From contig OMJB01000064.1 in NCBI GenBank assembly GCA_900299255.1, forward strand, positions 19,893-83,892: DNA of 64,000 bases. Reading direction: 5' to 3'. The stretch's first letter is position 1. Each line of letters opens with the position of its first letter. The notes under the pieces were generated by a model. That model searched no databases, had not been told where the DNA came from, and worked only from the letters and a program-made list of their open reading frames with translations. The position numbers and the translations under genes were made by a program. This DNA is from Sphingobacteriales bacterium. GTDB lineage: Bacteria > Bacteroidota > Bacteroidia > Chitinophagales > Chitinophagaceae. Shown piece after piece: positions 8,050 through 17,738 of this stretch.

Positions 8050-9494
8050 ACAAAATAGATACCGGATTGGAAGTTGGTGAGGTTGAGGTCTGCTGTGAGT
8101 GAGTTGTAATTGTTGTTGTACAGTATCTGTCCGAGCGCATTTGAGAGAGTGATGCTGGTTATTTTGTTGCTTGATTCGATTGTTACAGAATTTGTGGCGG
8201 GGTTTGGATGGAGGGAGATGGTTGCTGAGGGTTCAGGATTTTTTACTGACACAGGAAAAGGCGTTCCGCAACCAATGCCGCCGATATTAAAGTAATCCAG
8301 TTGATCTGTTTCATAGGTAGGTTCTCCATCGGCGTATTGAAAAAAGGTTTTGCCAACCCCCAACGTGTATTTTTCAATTGAATAATGCCAGCCGAGCCCA
8401 TGGTAAAGATTAATTGGAATTAAAGTATAAGATGGACCGAAAGAGCAATACGTAGCATCGTGGGGATAATAAAAAGTGTTTACTCCGGTAAAGTGAGATT
8501 CTTCGGGCATACGGAATGTATCGAGGATAGGAAAAATTTCGTCGGAAAAAGTATAGGTGCCCGATTTACAAATTGGGGCGCATGGGTAGAAATTATATGG
8601 GTAGGGGCAATTGAGCGTTGTACCGCTAACTGTGTAAGTGACGTAATGTCCGGATACGGTTTTGTTTACTACCGTGTCGTATAATTTGGTAGTAACTACA
8701 GGGCCAATCATCATGTTCCCTAGCATGTTCTCACTTTCAATAATATCTCCCACATTCCAGGCATGAAGCTGCTGTTGGTAAGGGTTAATGAAATCAACCA
8801 ACTTGAATAGGCACCTATTTGGAGAAAGTTCTAATCCCCAAGGATAAACATTAATTGCCGCCGGGGTAGCCATGGAGTTGTCTAAGAAAAAATCTAATCC
8901 AGGTCGGTAGGAAGAATCTGGCTTGTGGTAGGGGAAAGTGTACAGGTCGCAGGATTGGACAAAACCAAAATTTTTACTGAGTATAATGGTGAAGCCATTT
9001 ACAGAGTCGCTGGATACTATACCGGATGCATTACGAGCGTTGATGGTTATTGTTTTAACAGAATCAAGTGCAGATAAAACGGTCATTGTATCTACTGCAG
9101 TTACAGAAGCAGTGTAATAAACGCTGCCTGAATCGGAATAAAAAACCCAGGAATCGCCAAGGTGTGATTGCGTTTTAATAATCACTGAATCGTTCCAGTA
9201 ACTATCAAAAATCAAGGTGCCATCGCTTTGCTGAATTACTCGTTTGCCGAGCCAGCTACCGCTGTTTGAATCCAGTACCAAATAGGTAGTCGTATCTGTG
9301 TAGCTGCCTCTTGGAGTGTGAAAAGGGTAGTAAATAACATCACTACCGGCAGACTGAACAGAGTCAATTCTGACGCCGCGTAAGTAACCGTTGCCGTTAA
9401 TAAAATAATGCTTAACGCCGCTTTGCAGGCACTGCCAGTTTTGTGCAGGGCAACTACCGTAAACTAAAAGCAGTAAAAAGAGTAATTTTTTCAT
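8007..9494 (-). CDS. secreted protein with type IX secretion sorting domain
   Basis: A 495-residue protein with a signal peptide (residues 1-17, ending CPAQ) and a C-terminal sorting domain of about 75 residues: HPNPATNSVTIESS, then ITLSNALGQILYNN, then GIYFVRI and a basic end. Such domains send proteins through the type IX machinery to the cell surface or medium. The body is rich in Ser, Thr, Asp and Tyr, with a Cys-containing segment (NCPYPYNFYPCAPICKSGTY); I recognise no enzyme motif. A near-consensus -7 (TATCTTTA on the minus strand, about 9514-9521) precedes it. Its 3' end abuts the higB remnant. Confidence 0.85.
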   Translation of the reverse strand: MKKLLFLLLLVYGSCPAQNWQCLQSGVKHYFINGNGYLRGVRIDSVQSAGSDVIYYPFHTPRGSYTDTTTYLVLDSNSGSWLGKRVIQQSDGTLIFDSYWNDSVIIKTQSHLGDSWVFYSDSGSVYYTASVTAVDTMTVLSALDSVKTITINARNASGIVSSDSVNGFTIILSKNFGFVQSCDLYTFPYHKPDSSYRPGLDFFLDNSMATPAAINVYPWGLELSPNRCLFKLVDFINPYQQQLHAWNVGDIIESENMLGNMMIGPVVTTKLYDTVVNKTVSGHYVTYTVSGTTLNCPYPYNFYPCAPICKSGTYTFSDEIFPILDTFRMPEESHFTGVNTFYYPHDATYCSFGPSYTLIPINLYHGLGWHYSIEKYTLGVGKTFFQYADGEPTYETDQLDYFNIGGIGCGTPFPVSVKNPEPSATISLHPNPATNSVTIESSNKITSITLSNALGQILYNNNYNSLTADLNLTNFQSGIYFVRINGTTVRKFLKE

Positions 9495-9608
9495 AAGATA
9501 AGTTATATGTTAAAGATAGGTAATTAATTTGGGAATGGGATGGCTGGAATGACGTTAGTCATTAAATAATGGGGCTAATTGTTGGAATTTGTGCCACTGT
9601 TACTATTA

Positions 9609-10508
9609 ATGTTGAGTAGTGCGATATGTATATTGTTGTTGCTGATAGCCTGTAATACTGCAGGCGGGCAGGAAATTACTTTGTACGTAATACCGCCACC
9701 CGTGGCTATGAACTGGCGTTCGCCTCAGGCATTGCTAGTGAGTTACTTTAAGGGCCTCACAGCGCGAAACAATTACGTAAAACGCCGACACCCGATGGGG
9801 CATGTAGTAGTGGAGCTACACGACAGCATCCACTCATCAATAGCAGGAATTGTGGCGGAATCCAAAGCAGATATGGCATACAGGGTTTATGCTAAGGGGT
9901 ATGGCCTGGGAATTCTTTTTACGCCACTGCCGGGCAAAATGGAGGAGGGGAGCATCAATACCAGAGAATTAGCAGAAAGGCAGAAAAGGGGGGATGTGGC
10001 TTATATCAGGTTCCGCATCAGTGGTGCGGCATTTAGCAGGCTCTGGCAATATCTGAGCGAATACAAAGAACTTGGCTATGACAGAATTTATAATGGAGCC
10101 AATAAACCCCGTGAGGGAAAAGGAGCAGGGTGTAGTTCGTTCGGGTTGAGTTTTATAGAAATAGCCCGATTGTTGCCACCCGAGGAAACGGATAAATGGA
10201 AAGTAACGGTTAATGTTCCAGAAAAACTTATAGGAGGCCCAGAGCGGGGTAACAAATGGGTGGGGCTGCACAGGGTTCTTTTTAAGCGGAAATGGGCAGA
10301 TACGAGCCGGCAGGCCTTCAGAAAGATAACCTATTATGATCCGGCGTTTATGTATAATTGGATTGCTGCTACATGGGCAGACAGTAATAGTGTGAATAAA
10401 GTACGTTTTGTAAAAGAGCGGCGCCAAAATGCTATGGGGCTGTTGATAGACTGTACCGGGTGTGTACTGCCTAAAGAAGAAATATGGCTGTGGGGTGGTA
10501 GGAAATAA
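9609..10508 (+). CDS. putative lipoprotein with possible permuted papain-like fold
   Basis: With the ATG at 9609 the 299-residue protein begins with a hydrophobic stretch ending in a lipobox (LIAC, Cys 15); a TTG start 30 nt upstream is possible. A His in GHVVVELHDS (about residue 65) and a Cys in GAGCSSFGLSF (about 175) are ordered as in circularly permuted NlpC/P60-type enzymes, where His precedes Cys. That is an inference from two motifs, not a family match I am sure of. It stands alone between a divergent T9SS gene and the polysaccharide operon. The end of the protein contains CTGC, which may add a disulfide or metal site. Confidence 0.65.
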   Translation: MLSSAICILLLLIACNTAGGQEITLYVIPPPVAMNWRSPQALLVSYFKGLTARNNYVKRRHPMGHVVVELHDSIHSSIAGIVAESKADMAYRVYAKGYGLGILFTPLPGKMEEGSINTRELAERQKRGDVAYIRFRISGAAFSRLWQYLSEYKELGYDRIYNGANKPREGKGAGCSSFGLSFIEIARLLPPEETDKWKVTVNVPEKLIGGPERGNKWVGLHRVLFKRKWADTSRQAFRKITYYDPAFMYNWIAATWADSNSVNKVRFVKERRQNAMGLLIDCTGCVLPKEEIWLWGGRK

Positions 10509-10642
10509 TACGTACGCTAATGACCAAATGCGGTAGGTGGTTTTTAGTTGATTGAGAAAACGGACTACCCTTGCAGCCTATCCTGTGGGCTGAAATAGCA
10601 GAACTGATTCCTTTTCCTTTTAGGAATTGCCAATAATAGCCG

Positions 10643-10650
10643 TAAATTTG
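10643..10650 (+). promoter_or_regulatory. promoter -7 element of polysaccharide operon
   Basis: TAAATTTG matches TAnnTTTG exactly. It lies about 65 nt before the first glycosyltransferase start in a 207-nt gap that holds no other gene. No -33 TTG at 19-nt spacing is seen. Confidence 0.5.
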
Positions 10651-10715
10651 ATTTTTTCCAACCTAAAACCTCCGATAATCAGGTACAACCAAAGCAGGCA
10701 TGAATTTTATTATTG

Positions 10716-11894
10716 ATGGAGATGAGGAATAAAAAAATATTATTACTTACGTTGGTCCATCCTGATTTTCTGCCACCCGTATATTCTACCGGACAGGTTT
10801 TAAGGGATCTTGGTTTTGATATTCATATTCTGACATTTGATTCATTTGTGCCCGCAGAGCTGGACCTTGGCGAGCGCATTACTGTGGAGACGCTGGGCAG
10901 CCATTACAATGCCGGGCTTAAAGAACGCATGAGCCTGCGCAGGAAATTTACGCGCAGGGCAAAGGAACTGGTGAGTGAACATCCTGCCGCTATCATTTCA
11001 TTTTGCCCCTTTTCGTATACATGCGGGCTGAATATCAAAAAGAAAGTGCCACTGGTGTACCTGGTGCTGGAAATAGCAGATTTTATTCTGCCTATATTTT
11101 TCAATTCGCCATTGTCGAATCTGAGGAACCTGCAGGCGCTGAAAAGTATTTACAAAGCTGATTTTGTGGCTACACCTTCTGTTCAGAGGTCGGCATGGCT
11201 GGCGGGGAGATGCCACCTTACATTTATGCCGCACACTATACTGAACACGGCATATGTACCTAAGGCTGAAGCATCGACCGACTACGAGACCTACAGGAAT
11301 ATAGTGCCGGCTGATTTTCTGAATAAGAAAGTTGTACTGTATACTGGTGCTGTTAATGATGAGCACTGCCTGCTGGAACTGGTAAGGGCATTTGACCTGG
11401 TGCATGACGAAGGCAGTGCACTCGTAATCACCGGGATTAAAGACAATGAATACTGTGACAGGATTAGAAAGGTGGTGAGCAGAACGGACTGCAGTAACAG
11501 GATACTGCTGCTGCCGTATGTAACGAGGGCGCAGATGCTGGCACTGCAGGCAAATGCCAATGTTGGCGTATGCCTGTCGAGGGAGGAGCAGGAGAATGTG
11601 AAAACGAAAATGATTGCACCCAATAAAATGGGTGAGTACCTGTACAAGAAGCTGTTTATACTGGGGCTGAAAAGTGAATACCTTAAGCCTATAGAAATGA
11701 AGGGCCTGGCAGCGCTTGCAGAAACGAGTACGCCGGTGGAGATCAGCAAGGCATTGCGGAGGGCGCTGGCGGCGGTACATGATGCAGGCCTGAAGCAGAG
11801 GATCAGCACATTTGTACAGGAGGACTATTGTATGCAGCAGCAGTTGAAGCCGCTGATATACTTTCTGAATGAAAGGATAAGCATCGAACAGTAA
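10716..11894 (+). CDS. glycosyltransferase, GT-B fold (group 1-like)
   Basis: A 392-residue protein with the two-lobed GT-B layout. The N-terminal lobe starts KKILLLTLVHPDFLPP and includes a GQVLRDLGFDIHIL segment; the C-terminal lobe has VVLYTGAVNDEHCLLELVRAF and the nucleotide-sugar region VGVCLSREEQENVKTKMIAPNKMGEYL. The ATG at 10716 follows a TTG at 10713; a second ATG at 10722 is equally possible. It is the first gene of a five-gene polysaccharide operon. Acceptor and donor sugar cannot be read from the sequence. Confidence 0.85.
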   Translation: MEMRNKKILLLTLVHPDFLPPVYSTGQVLRDLGFDIHILTFDSFVPAELDLGERITVETLGSHYNAGLKERMSLRRKFTRRAKELVSEHPAAIISFCPFSYTCGLNIKKKVPLVYLVLEIADFILPIFFNSPLSNLRNLQALKSIYKADFVATPSVQRSAWLAGRCHLTFMPHTILNTAYVPKAEASTDYETYRNIVPADFLNKKVVLYTGAVNDEHCLLELVRAFDLVHDEGSALVITGIKDNEYCDRIRKVVSRTDCSNRILLLPYVTRAQMLALQANANVGVCLSREEQENVKTKMIAPNKMGEYLYKKLFILGLKSEYLKPIEMKGLAALAETSTPVEISKALRRALAAVHDAGLKQRISTFVQEDYCMQQQLKPLIYFLNERISIEQ

Positions 11895-11942
11895 TAAAAG
11901 GATAAAGAAAGTAAGGAAGAACAAAAAGGTGTAGCATAACGT

Positions 11943-13787
11943 ATGTGCGGGATAGCTGGATATTTAGGGAAAAATAAGGAAGCGGCGGCACTCTTCAGCG
12001 AGCGGTCACGGACTTTGTTGCAACACAGAGGCCCGGATGACAGCGGTATCTATGAAGATGAGCATGTAGCCCTTACCCAAACGCGCTTGTCTATACTAGA
12101 GTTATCTGCACTGGGGCACCAGCCAATGTACTCGTCGTGTGGCAGGTATGTAACTGTGTTCAATGGGGAGATTTACAATCACCTGGAGTTAAGAAAAAGA
12201 TTTTTACCCAACTATCAGTTCAAGGGGCATTCTGATACTGAAACACTTGTAGAACTGTTCAGAATACAGCGGGAACAGATGCTGCGGGAAATGGTGGGCA
12301 TGTGGTCGCTGCTGATATGGGATAAGCGGGAGCAGCGGTTGTTTATGTCGAGATCAAGGCTGGGGCAGAAGCCGCTGTATATGCGGCAGAAAGGGGATGC
12401 ATGGATGGTGGCTAGTGAAGTAAGGCCGCTGCTGGGAGAAAATGAAAGGACGGATTACGATACAACAGCAGTAGTTGAATACCTGGCGCTTGGCAACTAC
12501 GGCCATCTGGGTAATCATACATTCTTTAAAGATATCCGGCTGTTTCCGGAAGGGTCGTATGCGTGGGTAGGTGCAGGTGAATCTGAAATAAATTTTGTAC
12601 GTTACTGGGAACTGCCAGATGTTGATCCGAAAGATAAGATACCATTTGATGAAAGCGCCCGCAATAAACTTCATGACCTGGTGGTGGATGCGGTATTGTC
12701 AGTAACGCTGGCTGATGTGCCGATAGGGCTTACGCTCTCAGGAGGCGTAGACTCCTCAATCATAGCTGGTATCCTGGCGAGTTACTACGACAAAGATATT
12801 CATGTTTTTACGGCACAGTCGCCGCAAAGCAAGTTTGATGAGACCAGGTATGTAGATGCTGTAATCAATAAATACCCCGGCAGCAATATGATTGTTCATA
12901 GAAAGAATCTCAATAAGGTTTCGGTTAAGGATTCGCTGGAGAAATACATAAGGATACAGGAAGAGCCGTTTGGTGACCCTTCGATAATAGCACATGGTTT
13001 CCTGATGGATATTGCGTCTAGTACGGGCATCAAGGTTATACTTAACGGGCAGGGTGCCGATGAGCTGTTTCACGGCTATAACAATATGGCGCAGGCTATT
13101 TTGTCTTATCAGTTCAGGTCGGTGCAACTGAACAGGTTCCTACGGAACCTGAATGAGATGAAGCTGGGTATAGGGTACACAATGAGAACGATGCTCAAAA
13201 CTTTTTTTCCATCGTTCGAATTTTACCTGAGGAAACAATCGAGGCTGAACCGCAGGGAGATCATAGAGCCTGCATTGCTGAAGGATGTGCAGAACGAGCT
13301 GGTGCAGTTGTATAAATACAACAGTATATACAATGTATGGCGGGAATCATTGTATGGTGTGCACCTGCCTCATTTGGTGCATTATGATGACCGGAATGCT
13401 ATGGCAAAAAGCATAGAAGGGCGAATACCTTTCCTTGACCACAGAATAGTGGAATTTGTAGCCAGCATCAGGGCCGATGACCTGCTGAAAAGAGGCATGA
13501 GAAAGTTCATTCTGAGAGAATCGTGCAAGCAGTATATACCCAGGATTGTGTATGAAAGAAAAGACAAAATCGGTTTTTATACACCGCTGATCAGTATGCT
13601 GGCGAAGGATAAGGATTGGGTGACAGACAAAATGAAAGGCAACCGGATACTCACGGAAAAATGTGCCAGTGGGCTGATAACAAAACTGGGTGCTGGGAGC
13701 CTGAATGTGAATGAAGCATTGCAGATATGGAGAAGCATCTCTGTAAGTATCTGGAAAAAGGAATTTAACATCAACAGCAAGTCGTAA
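11943..13787 (+). CDS. asnB: asparagine synthase (glutamine-hydrolysing)-like amidotransferase
   Basis: A 614-residue two-domain enzyme. The N-terminal Ntn glutaminase has the nucleophile Cys2 (MCGIAGYLG), RGPDDSG at 29-35 and FNGEIYN at 73-79. The C-terminal synthetase has the ATP pyrophosphatase loop SGGVDSS at 266-272 and the late KDKIGFYTP. The family adenylates a carboxylate and transfers ammonia from glutamine. It lies 48 nt after one glycosyltransferase and 3 nt before an FkbM methyltransferase. AsnB-like enzymes inside polysaccharide operons are often thought to amidate uronic acids rather than make asparagine; that role is inferred from context only. Confidence 0.92.
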   Translation: MCGIAGYLGKNKEAAALFSERSRTLLQHRGPDDSGIYEDEHVALTQTRLSILELSALGHQPMYSSCGRYVTVFNGEIYNHLELRKRFLPNYQFKGHSDTETLVELFRIQREQMLREMVGMWSLLIWDKREQRLFMSRSRLGQKPLYMRQKGDAWMVASEVRPLLGENERTDYDTTAVVEYLALGNYGHLGNHTFFKDIRLFPEGSYAWVGAGESEINFVRYWELPDVDPKDKIPFDESARNKLHDLVVDAVLSVTLADVPIGLTLSGGVDSSIIAGILASYYDKDIHVFTAQSPQSKFDETRYVDAVINKYPGSNMIVHRKNLNKVSVKDSLEKYIRIQEEPFGDPSIIAHGFLMDIASSTGIKVILNGQGADELFHGYNNMAQAILSYQFRSVQLNRFLRNLNEMKLGIGYTMRTMLKTFFPSFEFYLRKQSRLNRREIIEPALLKDVQNELVQLYKYNSIYNVWRESLYGVHLPHLVHYDDRNAMAKSIEGRIPFLDHRIVEFVASIRADDLLKRGMRKFILRESCKQYIPRIVYERKDKIGFYTPLISMLAKDKDWVTDKMKGNRILTEKCASGLITKLGAGSLNVNEALQIWRSISVSIWKKEFNINSKS

Positions 13788-13790
13788 ATT

Positions 13791-14648
13791 ATGGCGGAGC
13801 AATTCCAGAAAGAAATTGTGGCACTTGTCAGAGCCAAAAGGTTGGTGTCCCTGCTGCCGCAGCGGCTGCGCTTCAGGGCGGCAAAGGCTTTGTATAACTA
13901 TGAGTCGGAGCAGATAAACGGGGTGGACCTTGTGGTGCCGCTGCAAAATAATGGGTTGTTGTGTTTCGTGAGTACAAAGGACCTGATAGGGTGGAAGATA
14001 TTTTTTTTCGGGGAGTATGAAGCCGACACCAACCGCGTGCTGGCGAAATACATAAAGCCGGGAGATACTGTAATTGAGGCCGGCGCAAATATTGGCAGTG
14101 AAACGTTGCTGATTTCTAAGCTAATTGGCAGTGGTAAATTATTTGCTTTTGAGCCCAATCCGTATACGTTTGAACGGATGAAAATGAACCTGCAGATCAA
14201 TGAGCTGACGAATGTTGAGGCGTGCGATATTGCACTGGGAGAACAGGATGGTGTGATTCATTTTAATATTTATCCGAAGAATTTCTGCAATTCGGGGATG
14301 TCCAGTAAGTATATGGAGACCTCCAGGACGCGTAAAATTGACATAGTGCAGCAAAAGCTGGACAGTTTTGTGCAGCAACACGGGATAGCAAAAGTGGATT
14401 TTATCAAGATGGATATTCAGGGCGCGGAAATGGATATGATATCGGGCGGGCTTGAAACGATCAGGAGGGATAAGCCAAGTATCTTCACAGAGGCGTGCGA
14501 GCCTTACAACGATACTAAATTATTATACCGAACTTTGAAGGATTGCGGGTATAACATTTACCTGATTGGGGCACATGATACGATACTGATGGAAAATGAG
14601 GCTTCGGTAAAAGATGGTAACTGGCTGGCGATGCCGGCTCAGGGATAA
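13791..14648 (+). CDS. FkbM family SAM-dependent methyltransferase
   Basis: The 285-residue protein has the SAM-binding motif VIEAGANIGSETLLIS at 94-109, the acidic end of the next strand (FAFEPNPYTFERM) and the FkbM region FIKMDIQGAEMDMI. FkbM enzymes usually O-methylate sugars or secondary metabolites. It starts 3 nt after the asparagine synthase-like gene and ends 23 nt before the polymerase, so it is co-transcribed. A sugar O-methylation role in the surface glycan is the simplest reading. Confidence 0.9.
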   Translation: MAEQFQKEIVALVRAKRLVSLLPQRLRFRAAKALYNYESEQINGVDLVVPLQNNGLLCFVSTKDLIGWKIFFFGEYEADTNRVLAKYIKPGDTVIEAGANIGSETLLISKLIGSGKLFAFEPNPYTFERMKMNLQINELTNVEACDIALGEQDGVIHFNIYPKNFCNSGMSSKYMETSRTRKIDIVQQKLDSFVQQHGIAKVDFIKMDIQGAEMDMISGGLETIRRDKPSIFTEACEPYNDTKLLYRTLKDCGYNIYLIGAHDTILMENEASVKDGNWLAMPAQG

Positions 14649-14671
14649 AGGAAGAGAAGTACGATATATAC

Positions 14672-16012
14672 ATGCTGAACGCAGTTTTTTTAGTTATCTA
14701 TGCAATTTCAGCCGGTTTTTTTACCGGCTCGGAAATGCTTATTCTCCTAACTATACATTTTGGAATTGCGGTTATCAGTCATCTGAGGCAAAAGACTATT
14801 CTTATTACCCCATTGCTTCTGTTTTATATAGGTGTAATCATTGTGAATATAGCCAACCTCAACCTGATCAGCCAGGTAGAGGCACGGGATGTGCGGACAT
14901 ACACCTATATCATTCCAAAGTACATAGACCAGGCAGTGCTGATATGGTGCATATCCAGCACATTGTGTGCCCTGGGTTATCAGCTGGCGGGCAAGCGGGG
15001 GCTTGCCAGGATTGATTTTGAGCTGAACAAAGATGTTATCATCACCTATCTATTCTGGATACTGCTGATAGCTAATGCGCTTTCGATACTGGGATATGGT
15101 GCCAGTATGAAGGGAAATCAGATCGCCAAGATATATGGCCTTGTCAATACCATTGGTATTTTGTTTTTTGCCAGGTTATGGGCAAAGCACGATAGCAAGA
15201 CATATAGAGCTTATGCGCTCAGCCTTTTTGTTATTGAAACCTATACTGCGCTTATTTCATCGTACCTCAGGTTTGAGCTCATATTGCCTACATTTTACCT
15301 TTCACTAGGGTACTTTATTGGTATGGGCAATATGAAGTTCCTGTTCAGCTACAGGGTATTTCCCTTTTTGATGATTTTGCTGGTGTATGCAAGTGTTTTC
15401 CCTTCCTTGCAGAATAACCGGTCGAACTTTATTTCGGTGTTTACCGGTGAAAATAATGCTGAAGAGCGCCCTAGTGACAATGCAAGGGGCGGGCTTATGG
15501 ACCGCAGTGCCAATCTGGCTCAGATAACCAACGTAGTAAATCTTGTGGAACGGAATGGTTTTTATGACGGTACAGCATCTGCTCCGATCATAACAGCGCT
15601 AATACCGCGTGTGCTTTGGCCCGACAAACCGCTGATTCAGCTGGGTGCGTGGTTTGCACTGGAAATAGGAGTGGGCTCAAAGACGGCACTTGGTACTGCC
15701 AACAACTCTATCAACATGACCGTGGCCGGGGAACTGTACCTGGATTTTGGATGGATAGGCGTTGTTGTGGGGAGCTTGTTTTTTGGGTTTTTCCTGGCGT
15801 TGCTGTGGAATGCGGCAAATTTTTACGGCTCTGAGTACAATCTTGTAGGAACTATTTTCGGAGGCTACCTGTTTATCCTCTCAATAGGCAGCTATGCCGA
15901 CCTGCAGGTTGTGGTAACACTTTTGTCTACGTACCTGATATTTTATCTGATAAAGAAAATTGCAGACCATTATGCGAATACTGGCTATAGGGCCTCTGTG
16001 GCGGGGAAGTAA
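14672..16012 (+). CDS. oligosaccharide repeat-unit polymerase (Wzy-like) membrane protein
   Basis: A 446-residue, very hydrophobic protein with roughly ten to twelve membrane segments from residue 1 to the end and a large central soluble loop (about 245-330) containing NNRSNFISVFTGENN and IPRVLWPDKP. This is the pattern of O-antigen or capsule repeat-unit polymerases in the inner membrane, which join lipid-linked units on the periplasmic side. The P(R)VLWPDKP region with later GELYLDFG is seen in the oligosaccharide repeat unit polymerase group. Primary sequence is poorly conserved in this class, so the name rests on topology and operon context. Confidence 0.8.
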   Translation: MLNAVFLVIYAISAGFFTGSEMLILLTIHFGIAVISHLRQKTILITPLLLFYIGVIIVNIANLNLISQVEARDVRTYTYIIPKYIDQAVLIWCISSTLCALGYQLAGKRGLARIDFELNKDVIITYLFWILLIANALSILGYGASMKGNQIAKIYGLVNTIGILFFARLWAKHDSKTYRAYALSLFVIETYTALISSYLRFELILPTFYLSLGYFIGMGNMKFLFSYRVFPFLMILLVYASVFPSLQNNRSNFISVFTGENNAEERPSDNARGGLMDRSANLAQITNVVNLVERNGFYDGTASAPIITALIPRVLWPDKPLIQLGAWFALEIGVGSKTALGTANNSINMTVAGELYLDFGWIGVVVGSLFFGFFLALLWNAANFYGSEYNLVGTIFGGYLFILSIGSYADLQVVVTLLSTYLIFYLIKKIADHYANTGYRASVAGK

Positions 16013-17015
16013 TGCCGGAGGGCTGTTCAGGGCGTTCAGCAGGCTCGGCTGCCTGATAGAAGTGATGGACGAGTTTTACTATATCAGCCTGCTGACCAAA
16101 ACAAAATCAACCAAGGTGCTGGAACGGCTAATCAGGCCGCTGCAGGAAGAAGAGTTCAATATTGCCATCAGGAATAAGATAGAACTGTTTTCGCCGGATG
16201 TGGTATTTGTGTATAAAGGTGCGTTTGTAAGGCCTGAGACGCTGGAGTTTGCCAGAAGCAAAGGGTGCAGGCTGGCATTGTTTTATCCGGATGTGAGCAT
16301 GACATTTCACGGTAAAAACATACCGGCATGCATACCATTGTATGAGCTCATTTTCACAACCAAAACTTTTGGTGTTAAGGACCTTGAGGAAAGATTTGGG
16401 GTAACGAATGCCTATTTTATTCCGCATGGCTTTGATCCGGAGATTCACAGAAAAATGGAGGTCTCAGCAACAGACCTGCAACGGTTTGGCTGCGATGTGT
16501 CATTTATCGGTACATGGTCGCCAAAGAAGGAGATGTGGCTGTCTGTGCTCAAACAAAAGCTACCCGATGCGGACCTGAGGATATGGGGTGAGCAGTGGTT
16601 TAAAGCAGGTACTGATATTTTAAAGAGCAGTATCCAGTACACCGGCGTAGTTGGCGACCTGTATGCAACAGCTATTCAGTGTTCTAAAGTGAATCTGGGG
16701 ATTTTATCAGAGAAAGTAGCGGGCGCATCATCCGGAGACCTGATTACATCAAGAACGTTTCATATTCCCGGTTCATCTGGCTTTATGTTGCACGAGCGCA
16801 ATAAGGAATCAGTGCTGTATTTTAAAGAAGGGACAGAGGCCGGTTTTTTTGGTGATGCGGAAGAAATGGCGAAACAGGTACAATATTACCTGGAGCATGA
16901 ACAGGAGCGGCTTGCCTTAAAAGAAGCAGGCTATCAGCGGGCACTTAAAGAACACTCACTGGACGAAAGAGCCCGTGTGGTTGTACATCAGCTTCAAAAA
17001 TTGGGTGCTGCGTAA
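15972..17015 (+). CDS. glycosyltransferase, CgeB-like
   Basis: From ATG 15972 (347 aa) the protein begins MRILAIGPLWRGSNAGG and overlaps the polymerase by 41 nt. It has DVVFVYKGAF, the strand CRLALFYPDV, the hinge AYFIPHGFDPEIH at about residue 160, and a C-terminal nucleotide-binding region (ITSRTFHIPGSSGFMLHERN, then YLEHEQERLALKEAGY), all typical of the CgeB/DUF3880-type GT-B enzymes. It closes the operon. Substrate unknown. A start at 15960 is possible but less likely. Confidence 0.82.
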   Translation: MRILAIGPLWRGSNAGGLFRAFSRLGCLIEVMDEFYYISLLTKTKSTKVLERLIRPLQEEEFNIAIRNKIELFSPDVVFVYKGAFVRPETLEFARSKGCRLALFYPDVSMTFHGKNIPACIPLYELIFTTKTFGVKDLEERFGVTNAYFIPHGFDPEIHRKMEVSATDLQRFGCDVSFIGTWSPKKEMWLSVLKQKLPDADLRIWGEQWFKAGTDILKSSIQYTGVVGDLYATAIQCSKVNLGILSEKVAGASSGDLITSRTFHIPGSSGFMLHERNKESVLYFKEGTEAGFFGDAEEMAKQVQYYLEHEQERLALKEAGYQRALKEHSLDERARVVVHQLQKLGAA

Positions 17016-17019
17016 AAAA

Positions 17020-17637
17020 TTACTTCAGATTCATTACAATAGCCATCCCCGCACCATTTGCATAAGGTACGGGCAAGACGTGCATGGATATATCGCGGGA
17101 GATATCAAAGTTCTTCAGGTGTGCTGAAGTTATGGCGTCAATCACCTGCAGTGCATAACCTATACTGCTGAACAGCACGGTCATATCTAGGTACTTCTTG
17201 TAGTCGTTCTGCAGCGTCTGCAGCTGATCGGTAGAGTAGACGTTTACATATTTATCGGTAGGGTAAGGGTTGTTGATGCGCCCGATATAGGCTTTGCGGT
17301 ATGACTGGTAATAATCGTTGTTGCGAAAGAAAAAATACCCTGCCACACCTATGCCGGCATACACCAAAGGGATCTTCAGGTATTGCCGGTTATATAACTG
17401 GCCAAGGCCAGGGACGATAGCGGAATACAATCCAGCTTTTTTGGGATTGGGCTGAAACTTCTTTGGTTTGACCGGAATGAAAGCAGTATCGCTGGTGGCT
17501 GAAGTTCCGGGCCTGTTATTCAGGACAGAGGCAGGCCGGAGGGAGTCGGCCTGATTTTGTGCAGCGCACCGGGTACCCGCAGACAAAAGAATGCCTGCCA
17601 ACATAATAAATACGATTTTACTAAATGCCCTGCCCAA
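17020..17637 (-). CDS. DUF5683 family membrane protein
   Basis: The 205-residue protein has a signal-like N-terminus (residues 8-25), a Pro/Lys-rich linker, then the conserved core KKAGLYSAIVPGLGQLYNRQ at about 66-85, a membrane segment (IPLVYAGIGVAGYFFF) and a second hydrophobic patch. The PGLGQLYNRQYLK motif is the hallmark of DUF5683, a Bacteroidota family of unknown function. It is convergent with the polysaccharide operon, 4 nt from its end. A near-consensus -7 (TAACTTTA, minus strand) lies about 20 nt upstream. Confidence 0.8.
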   Translation of the reverse strand: MGRAFSKIVFIMLAGILLSAGTRCAAQNQADSLRPASVLNNRPGTSATSDTAFIPVKPKKFQPNPKKAGLYSAIVPGLGQLYNRQYLKIPLVYAGIGVAGYFFFRNNDYYQSYRKAYIGRINNPYPTDKYVNVYSTDQLQTLQNDYKKYLDMTVLFSSIGYALQVIDAITSAHLKNFDISRDISMHVLPVPYANGAGMAIVMNLK

Positions 17638-17738
17638 AAAATGAAGATGTTTAAAAGTGTAAAGTTATGAAACGATCAAAACAAGGCGTGACTTTATTTT
17701 GGCATTTTTCTTTACTTTCGAAGCCTTAATAATTTTTT

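Noticed and set aside
10998..11924. Long minus-strand reading frame (308 codons) opposite the first polysaccharide glycosyltransferase
   Set aside because: It is antisense to a clear GT-B gene; its protein is Gln/Arg/His-rich without domains or a sensible context.
13347..13946. 199-codon minus-strand frame opposite the asnB end and the FkbM start
   Set aside because: Antisense to two well-supported genes; no recognisable motif.
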